A stretch of DNA of 64,000 nt from positions 1,488,001 through 1,552,000 of the forward strand of contig NZ_FXWH01000001.1 of assembly GCF_900177775.1 (NCBI RefSeq), read 5' to 3'. Shown in pieces: positions 1 through 7,653 of this stretch. The position numbers were made by a program, and so were the translations under genes. The notes below the pieces were generated by a model, which did not search any database, was not told the origin of the DNA, and worked only from the letters and a program-made list of their open reading frames with translations. The stretch is from Pseudidiomarina planktonica (GTDB lineage Bacteria > Pseudomonadota > Gammaproteobacteria > Enterobacterales > Alteromonadaceae). Each line of letters begins with the position of its first letter. The stretch's first letter is position 1.

Positions 1-717
1 CACAATACTGCGGTAAACTTCGTCTTGAATGTAGTACAGCGATGCCATAACTTCATTCATAAACTGTGCTTCAGCATTACGCTCAACCAGTGGTGAGGAC
101 TCATTCAAGGTTGAACCATTTCTGTAACGCTCAAAACCTTCCAATTCAACCAGCAATGATGTGGTGCGACCATGGCTTGCAGTTTCTTGCGTTATGCGAA
201 ATTTCTTTTTGGTTTCAAGCACATCTGTATCATCACGCCAAAATGCCCAAAACGAACTATCGGCGGCTTCAACCTCAGTACGCTCAGTATACCAATCAGT
301 AACTAACAGCTGTTCTTCTTGCTGCTGCGCAACGGGTATTTGCTTACGCTCAACTGTATTTAATAACGCGGTCCATACGGTGCCCGACAAATCATCAATT
401 TCTTCAACGTCATCAAAGAATGCGCGGGTTTCATTGCTGGCATCCTCAATACGCGCGCCAGCTGCTATCGGACGTACCTGAACCGGCGCCAGCACGTTAA
501 CTGCAGTACCAACAGCAGCAGAATCACCTGCTATCGATGGAATTTGATACTGGCGTTGTTCCGCTGGCAGTTGCAACCCTTCGGCTGGTTCCAATGGCTC
601 AATTAACTTACTATCAACATAGGCGAAGCTACCTTCAGCTTGCCCTCGGTTGGTGGTTCCACATGCCGCTACAGCGGTTAATGTCAGCAAACTGACTGCT
701 ACTACATTTAATTTCAT
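1..717 (-). CDS. bamC: BamC outer membrane assembly lipoprotein (N-terminal part)
   Basis: The gene runs off the left edge; 239 codons are visible without a stop. The start is an ATG followed by a short hydrophobic signal peptide ending in a lipobox (VAAC, Cys at about residue 19), so the product is a lipoprotein. The next segment is low-complexity and followed by a region with the pattern VWTALLNTVE and a conserved ADSSFWAFWRDD stretch, which fits the BamC helix-grip domain. BamC is an accessory lipoprotein of the BAM complex, which inserts beta-barrel proteins into the outer membrane. It sits 13 bases downstream of dapA on the same strand, the dapA-bamC order known from E. coli. The C-terminal domain lies outside the window. 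Assignment rests on domain look and synteny. Confidence 0.9.
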   Translation of the reverse strand, partial: MKLNVVAVSLLTLTAVAACGTTNRGQAEGSFAYVDSKLIEPLEPAEGLQLPAEQRQYQIPSIAGDSAAVGTAVNVLAPVQVRPIAAGARIEDASNETRAFFDDVEEIDDLSGTVWTALLNTVERKQIPVAQQQEEQLLVTDWYTERTEVEAADSSFWAFWRDDTDVLETKKKFRITQETASHGRTTSLLVELEGFERYRNGSTLNESSPLVERNAEAQFMNEVMASLYYIQDEVYRSIV

Positions 718-730
718 TATTGCTCCAGGC

Positions 731-1606
731 TTAAACTAATCCGGCTTGTTGTATCGCTTGTTCGATTGCTTGTTGGTTAACAAGTTCCGGTTCAGTTAGC
801 GGTAATCGGTAAAATGCTTGCAATCGCCCCATACGAGCGAGTGCCCATTTTACTGGAATTGGGTTTGATTCAACGAACATGGCGTGATGCAGAGCGGCCA
901 TTTCCTGATCCAGTTGCTTAGCTTGTTCAGCATGACCGGCGCGCGCAGCAGCCACCATAGCCTGCATTTTATCAGGGCAAATATTAGCGGTAACACTAAT
1001 GACGCCATCGCCACCTTGTAAAATGAATTCACAGGCAGTGGGATCATCGCCACTTAGCAGAATAAAGTCAGGACCACATAACTCACGTAATTTGGCAACG
1101 CGGGAACAATCACCTGTCGCCTCTTTAATACCTACAATATTGTCAATGGCCGCTAACTCTGCAACCTGTTCTGGCTGCACGTCATAACAAGTGCGTCCGG
1201 GAACATTATACAAAAGTTGAGGCTTATCACTGGCTTCTGCGCAGGCTTGATAATGTGCCACCAAACCGCGCTGAGACGGCTTGTTGTAATAGGGGTTTAC
1301 GTTTAAAAAGCCAGCTATTGGCAATTGTGACATACGTTCGGTTAAATAAACCGATTCGGCGGTTGAATTGGAACCATTGCCAGCAATAACCGCCACGCGA
1401 TTTCCAGCTAACTCAGTTACCGCACTTACCACAGCCACGTGCTCGTCATGGCTTAGGGTTGCTGATTCACCGGTAGTACCCATAGCTACAATAGCATCGG
1501 TACCCGACTCGCAGTGCCAATTCACCAAAGCTTCCAACTCGGAATAATCGATATTCCCTTGTCGGGTAAATGGCGTAACTAACGCAACGATACTTCCTTT
1601 TAGCAT
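731..1606 (-). CDS. dapA: 4-hydroxy-tetrahydrodipicolinate synthase
   Basis: Condenses pyruvate with aspartate semialdehyde in the first committed step of diaminopimelate/lysine synthesis, in the cytoplasm. The 291-residue protein is a full-length TIM barrel of the DHDPS family. The residues known from the E. coli enzyme are at the same numbers: Thr44 and Thr45 (MGTTGES), Tyr133 and Arg138 (LLYNVPGR), and the Schiff-base Lys161 (GIKEATGD). It is the first gene of a dapA-bamC transcription unit, divergent from bcp. I see no lysine riboswitch in the 174-base gap upstream. Confidence 0.97.
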   Translation of the reverse strand: MLKGSIVALVTPFTRQGNIDYSELEALVNWHCESGTDAIVAMGTTGESATLSHDEHVAVVSAVTELAGNRVAVIAGNGSNSTAESVYLTERMSQLPIAGFLNVNPYYNKPSQRGLVAHYQACAEASDKPQLLYNVPGRTCYDVQPEQVAELAAIDNIVGIKEATGDCSRVAKLRELCGPDFILLSGDDPTACEFILQGGDGVISVTANICPDKMQAMVAAARAGHAEQAKQLDQEMAALHHAMFVESNPIPVKWALARMGRLQAFYRLPLTEPELVNQQAIEQAIQQAGLV

Positions 1607-1694
1607 TGTGGCCCCCTATTTATTAAGCCCACAATGTTACTGGCAGCGCGGGTGAAACACAAGCCCGACAATGCTTTCATAGCGCTTTCACGAA

Positions 1695-1724
1695 TTGGTT
1701 TTTACAACCCGGAAGGTTATGATA
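1695..1724 (+). promoter_or_regulatory. Possible sigma-70 promoter for bcp
   Basis: A TATGAT -10-like hexamer at 1719-1724 is preceded at 18 bases by TTGGTT (1695-1700). Transcription would begin about 50 bases upstream of the bcp start. It is a weak match, inferred by eye only. Confidence 0.25.
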
Positions 1725-1780
1725 GTGACACTCTATTTCGCTTACCGGAGCGGCCGTGTAAGCCGCCAACAGGAGTTCTT

Positions 1781-2248
1781 ATGAATACTTTAAAAGCAGG
1801 TGATAAAGCGCCTGAGTTCGAATTACACGACGCCAATAATGAGTTGGTTTCATTAAAAGATTTATTAGCTCGCCAACGGGTGTTGGTTTATTTCTATCCG
1901 AAAGCCATGACCCCGGGTTGTACAGTGCAGGCACAGCAACTACGTGATAGTCAAAAAGAATTAGCCGCTCACAATGTAACAGTAGTAGGCATTAGCCCGG
2001 ACGCACCGAAGCGGTTAGCTAAGTTCACGGAACGTGATGCGCTGAATTTCACCCTATTGAGTGATGAAGATCATAAGGTTGCCGATGATTTTGGCGTATG
2101 GGGTAATAAGAAGTTTATGGGTAAAGAATACGATGGTATTCACCGTATTAGCTTTTTAATTGAAACCGATGGCACCGTTAGCCATGTGTTCGACAAATTT
2201 AAAACCAAGAACCATCATGAGGTAGTGCTAGACGTATTGGCCAGCTAA
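1781..2248 (+). CDS. bcp: Thioredoxin-dependent thiol peroxidase Bcp, single-cysteine form
   Basis: A peroxiredoxin of the BCP/PrxQ family that reduces hydrogen peroxide and organic peroxides in the cytoplasm. The ATG at 1781 follows a strong ribosome binding site (AGGAG at 1771-1775) and gives 155 residues, the usual family length. The frame stays open 49 codons further upstream, but that segment has no family similarity. The peroxidatic cysteine is Cys47 in PGCTVQA. The second cysteine, five residues later in E. coli (PGCTVQACGLRD), is Gln52 here, and no other cysteine occurs in the protein, so it should work as a 1-Cys enzyme. In E. coli gcvR lies between dapA and bcp; here it is missing. 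Confidence 0.95.
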   Translation: MNTLKAGDKAPEFELHDANNELVSLKDLLARQRVLVYFYPKAMTPGCTVQAQQLRDSQKELAAHNVTVVGISPDAPKRLAKFTERDALNFTLLSDEDHKVADDFGVWGNKKFMGKEYDGIHRISFLIETDGTVSHVFDKFKTKNHHEVVLDVLAS

Positions 2249-2293
2249 GGCCAATACATTACTAGCCGTACTTCCATCAGCTCCGGATTATGC

Positions 2294-3391
2294 CTATTCA
2301 GGCGACCGGGCTGATGTTGGTGTTGAGGTAGGTGTTGAGGTAGATGTTGAGGTAGACAATGCGGTTAACACTGCTTTTACTAAACTGGCTAAGGGAATAG
2401 CAAAGAACACGCCCCAGAACCCCCATAGACCACCGAAAAACAGTACTGCGGCAATAATGTAAACCGGGTTTAAGCTCACCGCTTCAGAAAACAGAAGCGG
2501 CACCAGCAGGTTGCCGTCTAATGCCTGAATAATCAGATAAGTAACCAGAACGTAGGCGAACATAGCAGACCAACCGAACTGGAATACGGCTACCAGCGCC
2601 ACCGGAATGGTCACCACCACAGCGCCGATATAGGGTATTAACACGGACAAGCCAACCAGTACTGCCAACAATGCCGCATAACGCAAATCAAAGGCAACAA
2701 AGCCCAGATACGTAGCCACACCCACAATCACTACCTCAAGCGCTTTACCACGAATGTAGTTCATGATTTGCAAGTTCATTTCGGTGCCAACCTGACTAAG
2801 TAAACGTCTATCTTGTGGTAATAAACGCTCCAGGTGCGCCAGCAATACTTTGCGGTCTTTCAGCATAAACAGTACCAGTAGCGGCACCACAATCACGTAT
2901 ATAAGTATGCCCATTAAATTCACGATGGAATTGAGCGACTGTCCAATCAAACCCTCGCCCACAGTAATGGCGCGTGTTTTAAAGGACTGAATAAGTTGGG
3001 ATATCTGATATTCGTTCACAAAGCCCGGGAACATTTCCGGTAACCGGTTCAGCAACAACTGAACAGATAAGATCATTTCAGGCAATTCACGGATCAAGGC
3101 GAGTCCTTGTTGCCATATCACTGGCATCAGGAAAAATATCAGCCCAAAGCCCAGCGTCATAAAAATCAGGAATACCAGTATAACTGCGGCAAGTCGGCCA
3201 AACCCCAGGCGCATTAAATGTATGACCGGCCACTCCAGTAAATAGGCTAGCGCTATAGCTACCAGTAGCGGCGCCAGAACCGGACCAAAAAATACAATGG
3301 TAAAGAAGCCGATCAATAATACTAAAAACAACGTAACCGCATTAGGGTCAGAGAATTTACGGTTATACCAATTCTTAATATAGTCCCACAT
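2294..3391 (-). CDS. perM: AI-2E family transporter / PerM-like permease
   Basis: An inner membrane protein of the AI-2E exporter (UPF0118) family with about eight hydrophobic segments. The motifs GLSVLIPYIGAVVVTIPVAL, QALDGNLLVPLLFSEAVSL and GGLWGFWGVFFAIPLASL are the conserved family core and closely resemble E. coli PerM. I chose the ATG at 3391 (MWDYIKNW), which has AGGA six bases upstream, giving 365 residues; an in-frame start eight codons earlier is possible. The C-terminal tail ends in a Ser-Thr-Pro repeat encoded by tandem 12-base units. It is divergent from bepA, as in E. coli. The transported substrate is not established. Confidence 0.93.
   Translation of the reverse strand: MWDYIKNWYNRKFSDPNAVTLFLVLLIGFFTIVFFGPVLAPLLVAIALAYLLEWPVIHLMRLGFGRLAAVILVFLIFMTLGFGLIFFLMPVIWQQGLALIRELPEMILSVQLLLNRLPEMFPGFVNEYQISQLIQSFKTRAITVGEGLIGQSLNSIVNLMGILIYVIVVPLLVLFMLKDRKVLLAHLERLLPQDRRLLSQVGTEMNLQIMNYIRGKALEVVIVGVATYLGFVAFDLRYAALLAVLVGLSVLIPYIGAVVVTIPVALVAVFQFGWSAMFAYVLVTYLIIQALDGNLLVPLLFSEAVSLNPVYIIAAVLFFGGLWGFWGVFFAIPLASLVKAVLTALSTSTSTSTPTSTPTSARSPE
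2319..2354. repeat. Tandem 12-bp repeat in the perM 3' end
   Basis: Two identical 12-base units (GGTGTTGAGGTA at 2319-2330 and 2331-2342) are followed by a third with one change (GATGTTGAGGTA at 2343-2354). A further half unit (GATGTT) precedes them. On the coding strand each unit gives four residues of an STSTPTST-type tail. Unit gain or loss would keep frame and only change tail length. Confidence 0.85.
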
Positions 3392-3509
3392 AATATTCCT
3401 AGTTAAAGATGGCATGCCTGAGTTTTTTGTTATGCTGACAGATTAGCATAATCATCTACGCATACGATCAAGCGTTTCATCAAAATTAGAAACAACTTAT
3501 GATGGCAAA

Positions 3510-3538
3510 GGAACTCGCTCGCTAAAAATAGAGTCGTA
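3510..3538 (+). promoter_or_regulatory. Possible sigma-E type promoter for bepA
   Basis: GGAACTC at 3510-3516 resembles the sigma-E -35 element GGAACTT. After 17 bases comes TCGTA (3534-3538), a partial match to the TCNNA-type -10. The bepA start lies 45 bases further on. E. coli bepA belongs to the sigma-E regulon, which makes the site plausible, but the -10 is imperfect. Confidence 0.3.
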
Positions 3539-3583
3539 GTTAGCGAAGAGTCGCATGACGACAATGATGTAATGGACGTCTGA

Positions 3584-5047
3584 ATGAAGAAAATGAAACA
3601 AGTTCTTGCCCGGTTCCTGGGCACCTTCACCACAGCAATTATTACTGTGGGTATATGCACAACGCTTTATGCGCCGGTGCAGGCACAAAGCCGTTTACCA
3701 GAACTTGGCACTACTGGCGGTGGCACCATGTCCATCCAACGGGAGCAAATGATTGGCGATTTATATATGCGCCAACTGCGCGGAGCCGCTCCCGTTGTAC
3801 ACGACCCGGTACTTAGTGAATATTTGAATGATATTGGCAACCGTTTAGTCGTTAACGCGCCTGATGTGCGCTTCCCATTCGAGTTTGTCTGGATAAATCA
3901 TCGGGAGATTAACGCATTCGCGTTTTTAGGTGGCAAAATCGGTGTTCACACCGGCTTAATTTATGAGGCCGCAACGGAATCAGAACTAGCCTCAGTATTA
4001 GCGCACGAAGTTGCTCACGTAACTCAGCGGCATATAGTTCGTAACATTGAACAGCAACAATCAGTGAGCGCGGGCCGAATCGCCGCTATGATCGCCGGCG
4101 CCCTATTAACTATGGCAAGCCCGGATCTTGGCATGGCAACTATTTCCGCCGTCAGCGCTGGCGGCTTACAGTCGCAAATTAATTACACCCGGTTATTTGA
4201 GCAGGAAGCTGACCGCGTGGGAATTAATATTCTGGCCAATGCGGGTTTTGACCCTCAGGGTGCCCCCAATTTCTTTGGCCGCCTTTCCAGCAAATACCGT
4301 TACAGCTCAAGACCGCCGGAAATGCTGCTCACTCACCCATTGTCGGAATCCCGCGTAGCAGATACACGCCAGCGTGCTGATATGCTGCCAAGTCCGGTTG
4401 AAGTTGATAACTTCGATTTTAAACTGGCGAAAGCGCGCATTTCAGCGCGGCACTTGCAACTAACCAGCAGTAGCGAATTTGAACAGGACATGAATAGCCG
4501 CAATGCATCAACGGCAGCTGCTGCCCGCTATGGCGCGGCTATTATTGCACTAGACTCAGGCAATCCGGCCAAAGCGGAAGAATTGTTGACTCCCCTGCTT
4601 CGAGATTACCCAAATAATTTGTTTGTGATTGACGTTCACACCGACATTTTGCTGGGCTTAAATCGCGTTGATGAAGCCTACGCTATGCTTGAAAACGCCT
4701 ATATGAAACGTCCTAACGAACAAGTTATTACGGTGAATTTTGCCAACACAGCAATGAAGCGCAATGACCACCAAATGGCTATCCAGTTATTGCGCGATTA
4801 CCTGCTACGACGCCCGGATAACATTATTGCATTGGAATTACTGACCGAGGCTTACCAAAAAACCGGACAACTTGCGGCTATGCACGAAACACGTGGTGAA
4901 ATTTATGCGCTATATGGTGGCTTCAAAATAGCCATCGACCAATTTCATACAGCGCATACCAGTTCCGATAATCAACTGACCAAAAAGCGTCTGCAAGCGC
5001 GTATAGACCAAATTAAAGCGCTGCAACACCAGGCCGAAACTCTATAA
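3584..5047 (+). CDS. bepA: Periplasmic metalloprotease/chaperone BepA
   Basis: An M48-family zinc protease that assists LptD and BAM assembly and degrades stalled outer membrane proteins. The 487-residue protein begins with a signal peptide (hydrophobic residues 11-30, likely cleavage after AQA at about 34). The HExxH motif is His141-Glu142-xx-His145 (HEVAH), with the third ligand Glu206 in FEQEADRVG. His251 in LTHPLSESR corresponds to the E. coli switch histidine (His246). Residues 310-480 form the TPR domain. It is divergent from perM and ends one base before the convergent TlpA-like gene. It matches E. coli BepA in length and layout. Confidence 0.96.
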   Translation: MKKMKQVLARFLGTFTTAIITVGICTTLYAPVQAQSRLPELGTTGGGTMSIQREQMIGDLYMRQLRGAAPVVHDPVLSEYLNDIGNRLVVNAPDVRFPFEFVWINHREINAFAFLGGKIGVHTGLIYEAATESELASVLAHEVAHVTQRHIVRNIEQQQSVSAGRIAAMIAGALLTMASPDLGMATISAVSAGGLQSQINYTRLFEQEADRVGINILANAGFDPQGAPNFFGRLSSKYRYSSRPPEMLLTHPLSESRVADTRQRADMLPSPVEVDNFDFKLAKARISARHLQLTSSSEFEQDMNSRNASTAAAARYGAAIIALDSGNPAKAEELLTPLLRDYPNNLFVIDVHTDILLGLNRVDEAYAMLENAYMKRPNEQVITVNFANTAMKRNDHQMAIQLLRDYLLRRPDNIIALELLTEAYQKTGQLAAMHETRGEIYALYGGFKIAIDQFHTAHTSSDNQLTKKRLQARIDQIKALQHQAETL

Positions 5048-5048
5048 C

Positions 5049-5525
5049 TTACTCAATCCCTGCGGCAGCTCGCAGGGAGCCCAACGTTTGTTCGCCCAGC
5101 AATGGTCCTTTTACGTCACCTTCAGGGGTAACTATATAAGTGGCTGGCAGCATTTCAGGACGCGGGAAAGGTAAATTCGGTGCCGGCGTAGGCTGGATTA
5201 ACGGAAACTCAATGCCATGCTTACTCTTTAACTCAGCTAACTGTTCGTTGTTCATTGGATCAAAGCTAACGCCCAACAAAGTAACTTCTTGCTGATGTAA
5301 TTCGTGAAACTCATTTAGCTCCGGCAGTTCCTTCAAGCATGGCGCACACCACTCGGCAAAGTAATTAACGACCACGTACTGACCACGTAGCTGATCCCAT
5401 TGTTGAGCACCACCGCTGTCAGTTACAAAATCAGTACTGTCACCACAGGCAACAAGGGTTACTAAGCTTAATGCCAGGCTTAGCTGACGCACTCGCTGCC
5501 AGCTTCTTTTTGCCGTTTTGTTCAT
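5049..5525 (-). CDS. TlpA/ResA-like thioredoxin-fold lipoprotein
   Basis: A 158-residue protein with an N-terminal signal ending in a lipobox (LVAC, Cys27), so it should be anchored to a membrane on the periplasmic side. The thioredoxin fold carries the active site WCAPC (Cys60, Cys63) and a cis-proline loop (LPAT, about residue 127), the signature of TlpA/ResA reductases. Acidic and proline-rich loops (PTPAPNLPFPRP) precede the cis-Pro. It is convergent with bepA and divergent from the arsC-like gene, with only 56 bases between starts. Its partner is unknown. Candidates are cytochrome c maturation or repair of periplasmic disulfides. Confidence 0.85.
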   Translation of the reverse strand: MNKTAKRSWQRVRQLSLALSLVTLVACGDSTDFVTDSGGAQQWDQLRGQYVVVNYFAEWCAPCLKELPELNEFHELHQQEVTLLGVSFDPMNNEQLAELKSKHGIEFPLIQPTPAPNLPFPRPEMLPATYIVTPEGDVKGPLLGEQTLGSLRAAAGIE

Positions 5526-5581
5526 TACATCGTCCTTCTAGGGTAAGCTATAGATATGTATATCAAATGGAAATTAATCTC

Positions 5582-5935
5582 ATGAGCCAAGTCGAAATTT
5601 ATCACAACCCGCGTTGTTCAAAAAGCCGACAAACCCTGCAATTACTTCAGGATAAGGGTATTGAGCCTACTATTATTGAGTATTTAAAGACTCCGCCATC
5701 AACGGCACAGCTGAAAGATTTATTGTTATTACTGGGCTTTCAGTCTGCGCGGGAACTCATTCGCAGCAAAGAAGAAGCTTTTAAAGCCAATAATCTTGCT
5801 GACGAGCATGATGAAGATGCCTTGCTGGAAGCTATGGTACAACATCCCAAGCTAATCGAGCGACCTATTGTGGTAAACGGCAATCGCGCCCGTCTTGGCC
5901 GCCCACCGGAAGCAGTTCTGGAGTTATTTGAGTGA
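5582..5935 (+). CDS. arsC: ArsC-family reductase (YfgD-like)
   Basis: A 117-residue protein of the ArsC/glutaredoxin-like family. The catalytic cysteine is Cys12 in HNPRCSKSR, and the arginines needed for arsenate binding appear in IERPIVV (about Arg94) and RARLGRPPE (about Arg107). The ATG at 5582 places the first beta strand at residue 3, as in the family; the open frame extends 37 codons upstream without similarity. In E. coli the equivalent gene yfgD also lies next to bepA. No arsR or arsB is nearby, so arsenate reduction may not be its main role. It overlaps the next gene by GTGA. Confidence 0.9.
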   Translation: MSQVEIYHNPRCSKSRQTLQLLQDKGIEPTIIEYLKTPPSTAQLKDLLLLLGFQSARELIRSKEEAFKANNLADEHDEDALLEAMVQHPKLIERPIVVNGNRARLGRPPEAVLELFE

Positions 5936-6564
5936 GTATGAGTAATCAGCATATTACCTTACTGATTTTGTACTACAGCCGTCATGGCAGCACCAGAGCG
6001 CTGGCCGATGCCATTGCTGAAGGTGCAACCGCGGCTGGTGCAGAAGTGTTGTTACGCACTGTTGCCGATAGCACGCGTGACCAAGAAGCGGATACCGCTA
6101 AGCAACCGAAAAGTGACCGTGACATTCAGGTCAGTCTGGAAGACTTAAAGAATTGTGATGCCCTGGCCCTGGGGAGCCCCACTCGCTTCGGTCATATGGC
6201 AAGTAGTCTACATGCCTTTTTTGAAACGACTTCGACGCAGTGGCTGCAAGGTAGTCTGACCGATAAGCCGGCCGCCGTGTTTACCTCTTCCAGCAGCCTT
6301 CATGGTGGCCAGGAAAGCACCTTGCTGTCGATGGCATTACCCCTGCTTCATCACGGCATGATATTGGTTGGCATTCCTTACGCTGAGCCAGCGGTTCACC
6401 AAACCAGAACCGGCGGCGGACCTTATGGCGCCAGTCATTTAAGTCAGCATCAGGAAACCAGCTTAAGCGAACATGAGCAACAATGTGCCGAAGCATTGGG
6501 ACGGCGTTTAGTAACCACGGCAAGTCGCTTAAAGAAGGAGCAGAATCTTGGCAAACACCATTAA
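5932..6564 (+). CDS. wrbA: WrbA-like NAD(P)H:quinone oxidoreductase / flavodoxin-fold protein
   Basis: A 210-residue flavodoxin-fold protein. The N-terminal strand and FMN phosphate loop are seen in LYYSRHGSTRALADAIAEGA, followed by LGSPTRFGHMASSLHAFFE and TSSSSLHGGQESTLLSM, the WrbA-type flavin-binding loops. Such enzymes reduce quinones by two electrons with NAD(P)H. The GTG at 5932 overlaps the arsC stop (GTGA), which points to translational coupling; an ATG at 5938 is the alternative. It is slightly longer than E. coli WrbA (198) because of a C-terminal tail. Confidence 0.88.
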   Translation: MSMSNQHITLLILYYSRHGSTRALADAIAEGATAAGAEVLLRTVADSTRDQEADTAKQPKSDRDIQVSLEDLKNCDALALGSPTRFGHMASSLHAFFETTSTQWLQGSLTDKPAAVFTSSSSLHGGQESTLLSMALPLLHHGMILVGIPYAEPAVHQTRTGGGPYGASHLSQHQETSLSEHEQQCAEALGRRLVTTASRLKKEQNLGKHH

Positions 6565-6934
6565 AACCCTGCGCTATTTAGCGCTATTCAGTTACTGCGG
6601 ACTCGTTATATTTGTATTCGCCTGGCATACCCTAATTGCTCCCAGCACTATGCATTCGGTATGGTTTCAACTGCTGCTATATGGGCTGCCGTTATTGTTT
6701 CCATTAAAAGGAATACTGCAAGGTAAACCCTACACCCACGCCTGGGCGAACTTTGTGTTGATGTGGTATTTTTTGCACGGTTTAACCGTGGTTTATACCA
6801 GCCCCGAGGTACGTCATTTGGCTATTATTGAAATCATTTTGGCTACCGGCGCTTTTATTGGCTGCACCTACTACGCGCAAAAACAGGGTCGTGCATTAGG
6901 GTTAGGTTTGAAAAAGAAGAGCGAACAGGACTAA
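6548..6934 (+). CDS. DUF2069 inner membrane protein
   Basis: A 128-residue protein with four predicted membrane helices (roughly residues 9-27, 37-53, 65-83 and 88-108) and a basic C-terminus. It matches the DUF2069 family, which has no known function. The start is TTG at 6548, supported by AAGGAG at 6535-6540. The gene overlaps the end of the wrbA-like gene by 17 bases and overlaps the convergent hda stop by four. The arsC-wrbA-DUF2069 order is, as far as I recall, common in Alteromonadales. Confidence 0.85.
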   Translation: MANTIKTLRYLALFSYCGLVIFVFAWHTLIAPSTMHSVWFQLLLYGLPLLFPLKGILQGKPYTHAWANFVLMWYFLHGLTVVYTSPEVRHLAIIEIILATGAFIGCTYYAQKQGRALGLGLKKKSEQD

Positions 6935-7653
6935 ATAGAGAGTTCTCGTTTTACGAAGGGAATAGTCAGGCGGCGTTGCGCCGCCAATGACGCTTCATCT
7001 AGTTGTGCCAAACACTGCATTAACGACCGCATTGACCGTCCCAATCTATGTAGCATAAATTGAGCAACGTCGGCCTGTAGCTCTATACCTCGCATTTTGG
7101 CGCGTAACTGCAGGGCTTTCACTTTATACGGGTCGCTTAGTTCCTGCAGTTGCAGTGGCAAGCCCCATTGTAACCGCGAGGTTAAGTCCGCTAATGCGGT
7201 TTTTACCTGATTAGCCGATGACCTGCTGGTCATGACAATGCGTGACTGCTGTGCATCACTCACTTTGTTCAGCAGGCTAAACAACGCGTAACACCAGTTT
7301 TCATCGGCAAGCACCGCTTCCACATCATCAAGACAGAGTAACGGCACCTGTTCTAATCCGGTTAATACCGAAGGCTCAGCTTGTTCAGCAATATCGGCCA
7401 ACGACAAATACATAGCATGCTGCGGTGCTGCCGCACATAAAGCGTGCAATAAATGGGTTTTACCTACGCCGGCAGCACCGGTCAGTAAACACCAGGGTGA
7501 GCTTTGTCCTGCGCCACTGCCGGCGTCGACAAAAGCGGTTAATGCCGCCACCTGCGAGCTGTTTTCGCCGTCAATAAAGGTAGCGAAATTCTCATCATCG
7601 GGAAGTTGAACCGCTAAGCCAAGTTGCCGTGCAGTAGTTGTCAGTTTTGCCAC
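6931..7653 (-). CDS. hda: DnaA regulatory inactivator Hda
   Basis: An AAA+ DnaA-paralogue that, with the DNA-loaded beta clamp, stimulates ATP hydrolysis by DnaA and so prevents re-initiation. The N-terminal QLGLAVQLPDDENFATF segment aligns with the Hda clamp-binding peptide (QL..L) followed by the PDDE pattern. Walker A is GAAGVGKTH and Walker B is LLCLDDVEAV. Full length is 240 residues, near the E. coli size. It is the second gene after the DUF2066 protein, overlapping it by 13 bases. A perfect DnaA box lies upstream of that operon (8804-8812). Confidence 0.95.
   Translation of the reverse strand: MAKLTTTARQLGLAVQLPDDENFATFIDGENSSQVAALTAFVDAGSGAGQSSPWCLLTGAAGVGKTHLLHALCAAAPQHAMYLSLADIAEQAEPSVLTGLEQVPLLCLDDVEAVLADENWCYALFSLLNKVSDAQQSRIVMTSRSSANQVKTALADLTSRLQWGLPLQLQELSDPYKVKALQLRAKMRGIELQADVAQFMLHRLGRSMRSLMQCLAQLDEASLAAQRRLTIPFVKRELSI

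Noticed and set aside
1634-1780. In-frame 49-codon upstream extension of bcp
   Set aside because: It has no peroxiredoxin similarity, and the ATG at 1781 has a strong ribosome binding site and gives the normal family length.
5056-5079. TCCCTGCG/CGCAGGGA hairpin as a terminator between bepA and the TlpA-like gene
   Set aside because: It lies inside the coding end of the TlpA-like gene and has no T run; it may be chance.
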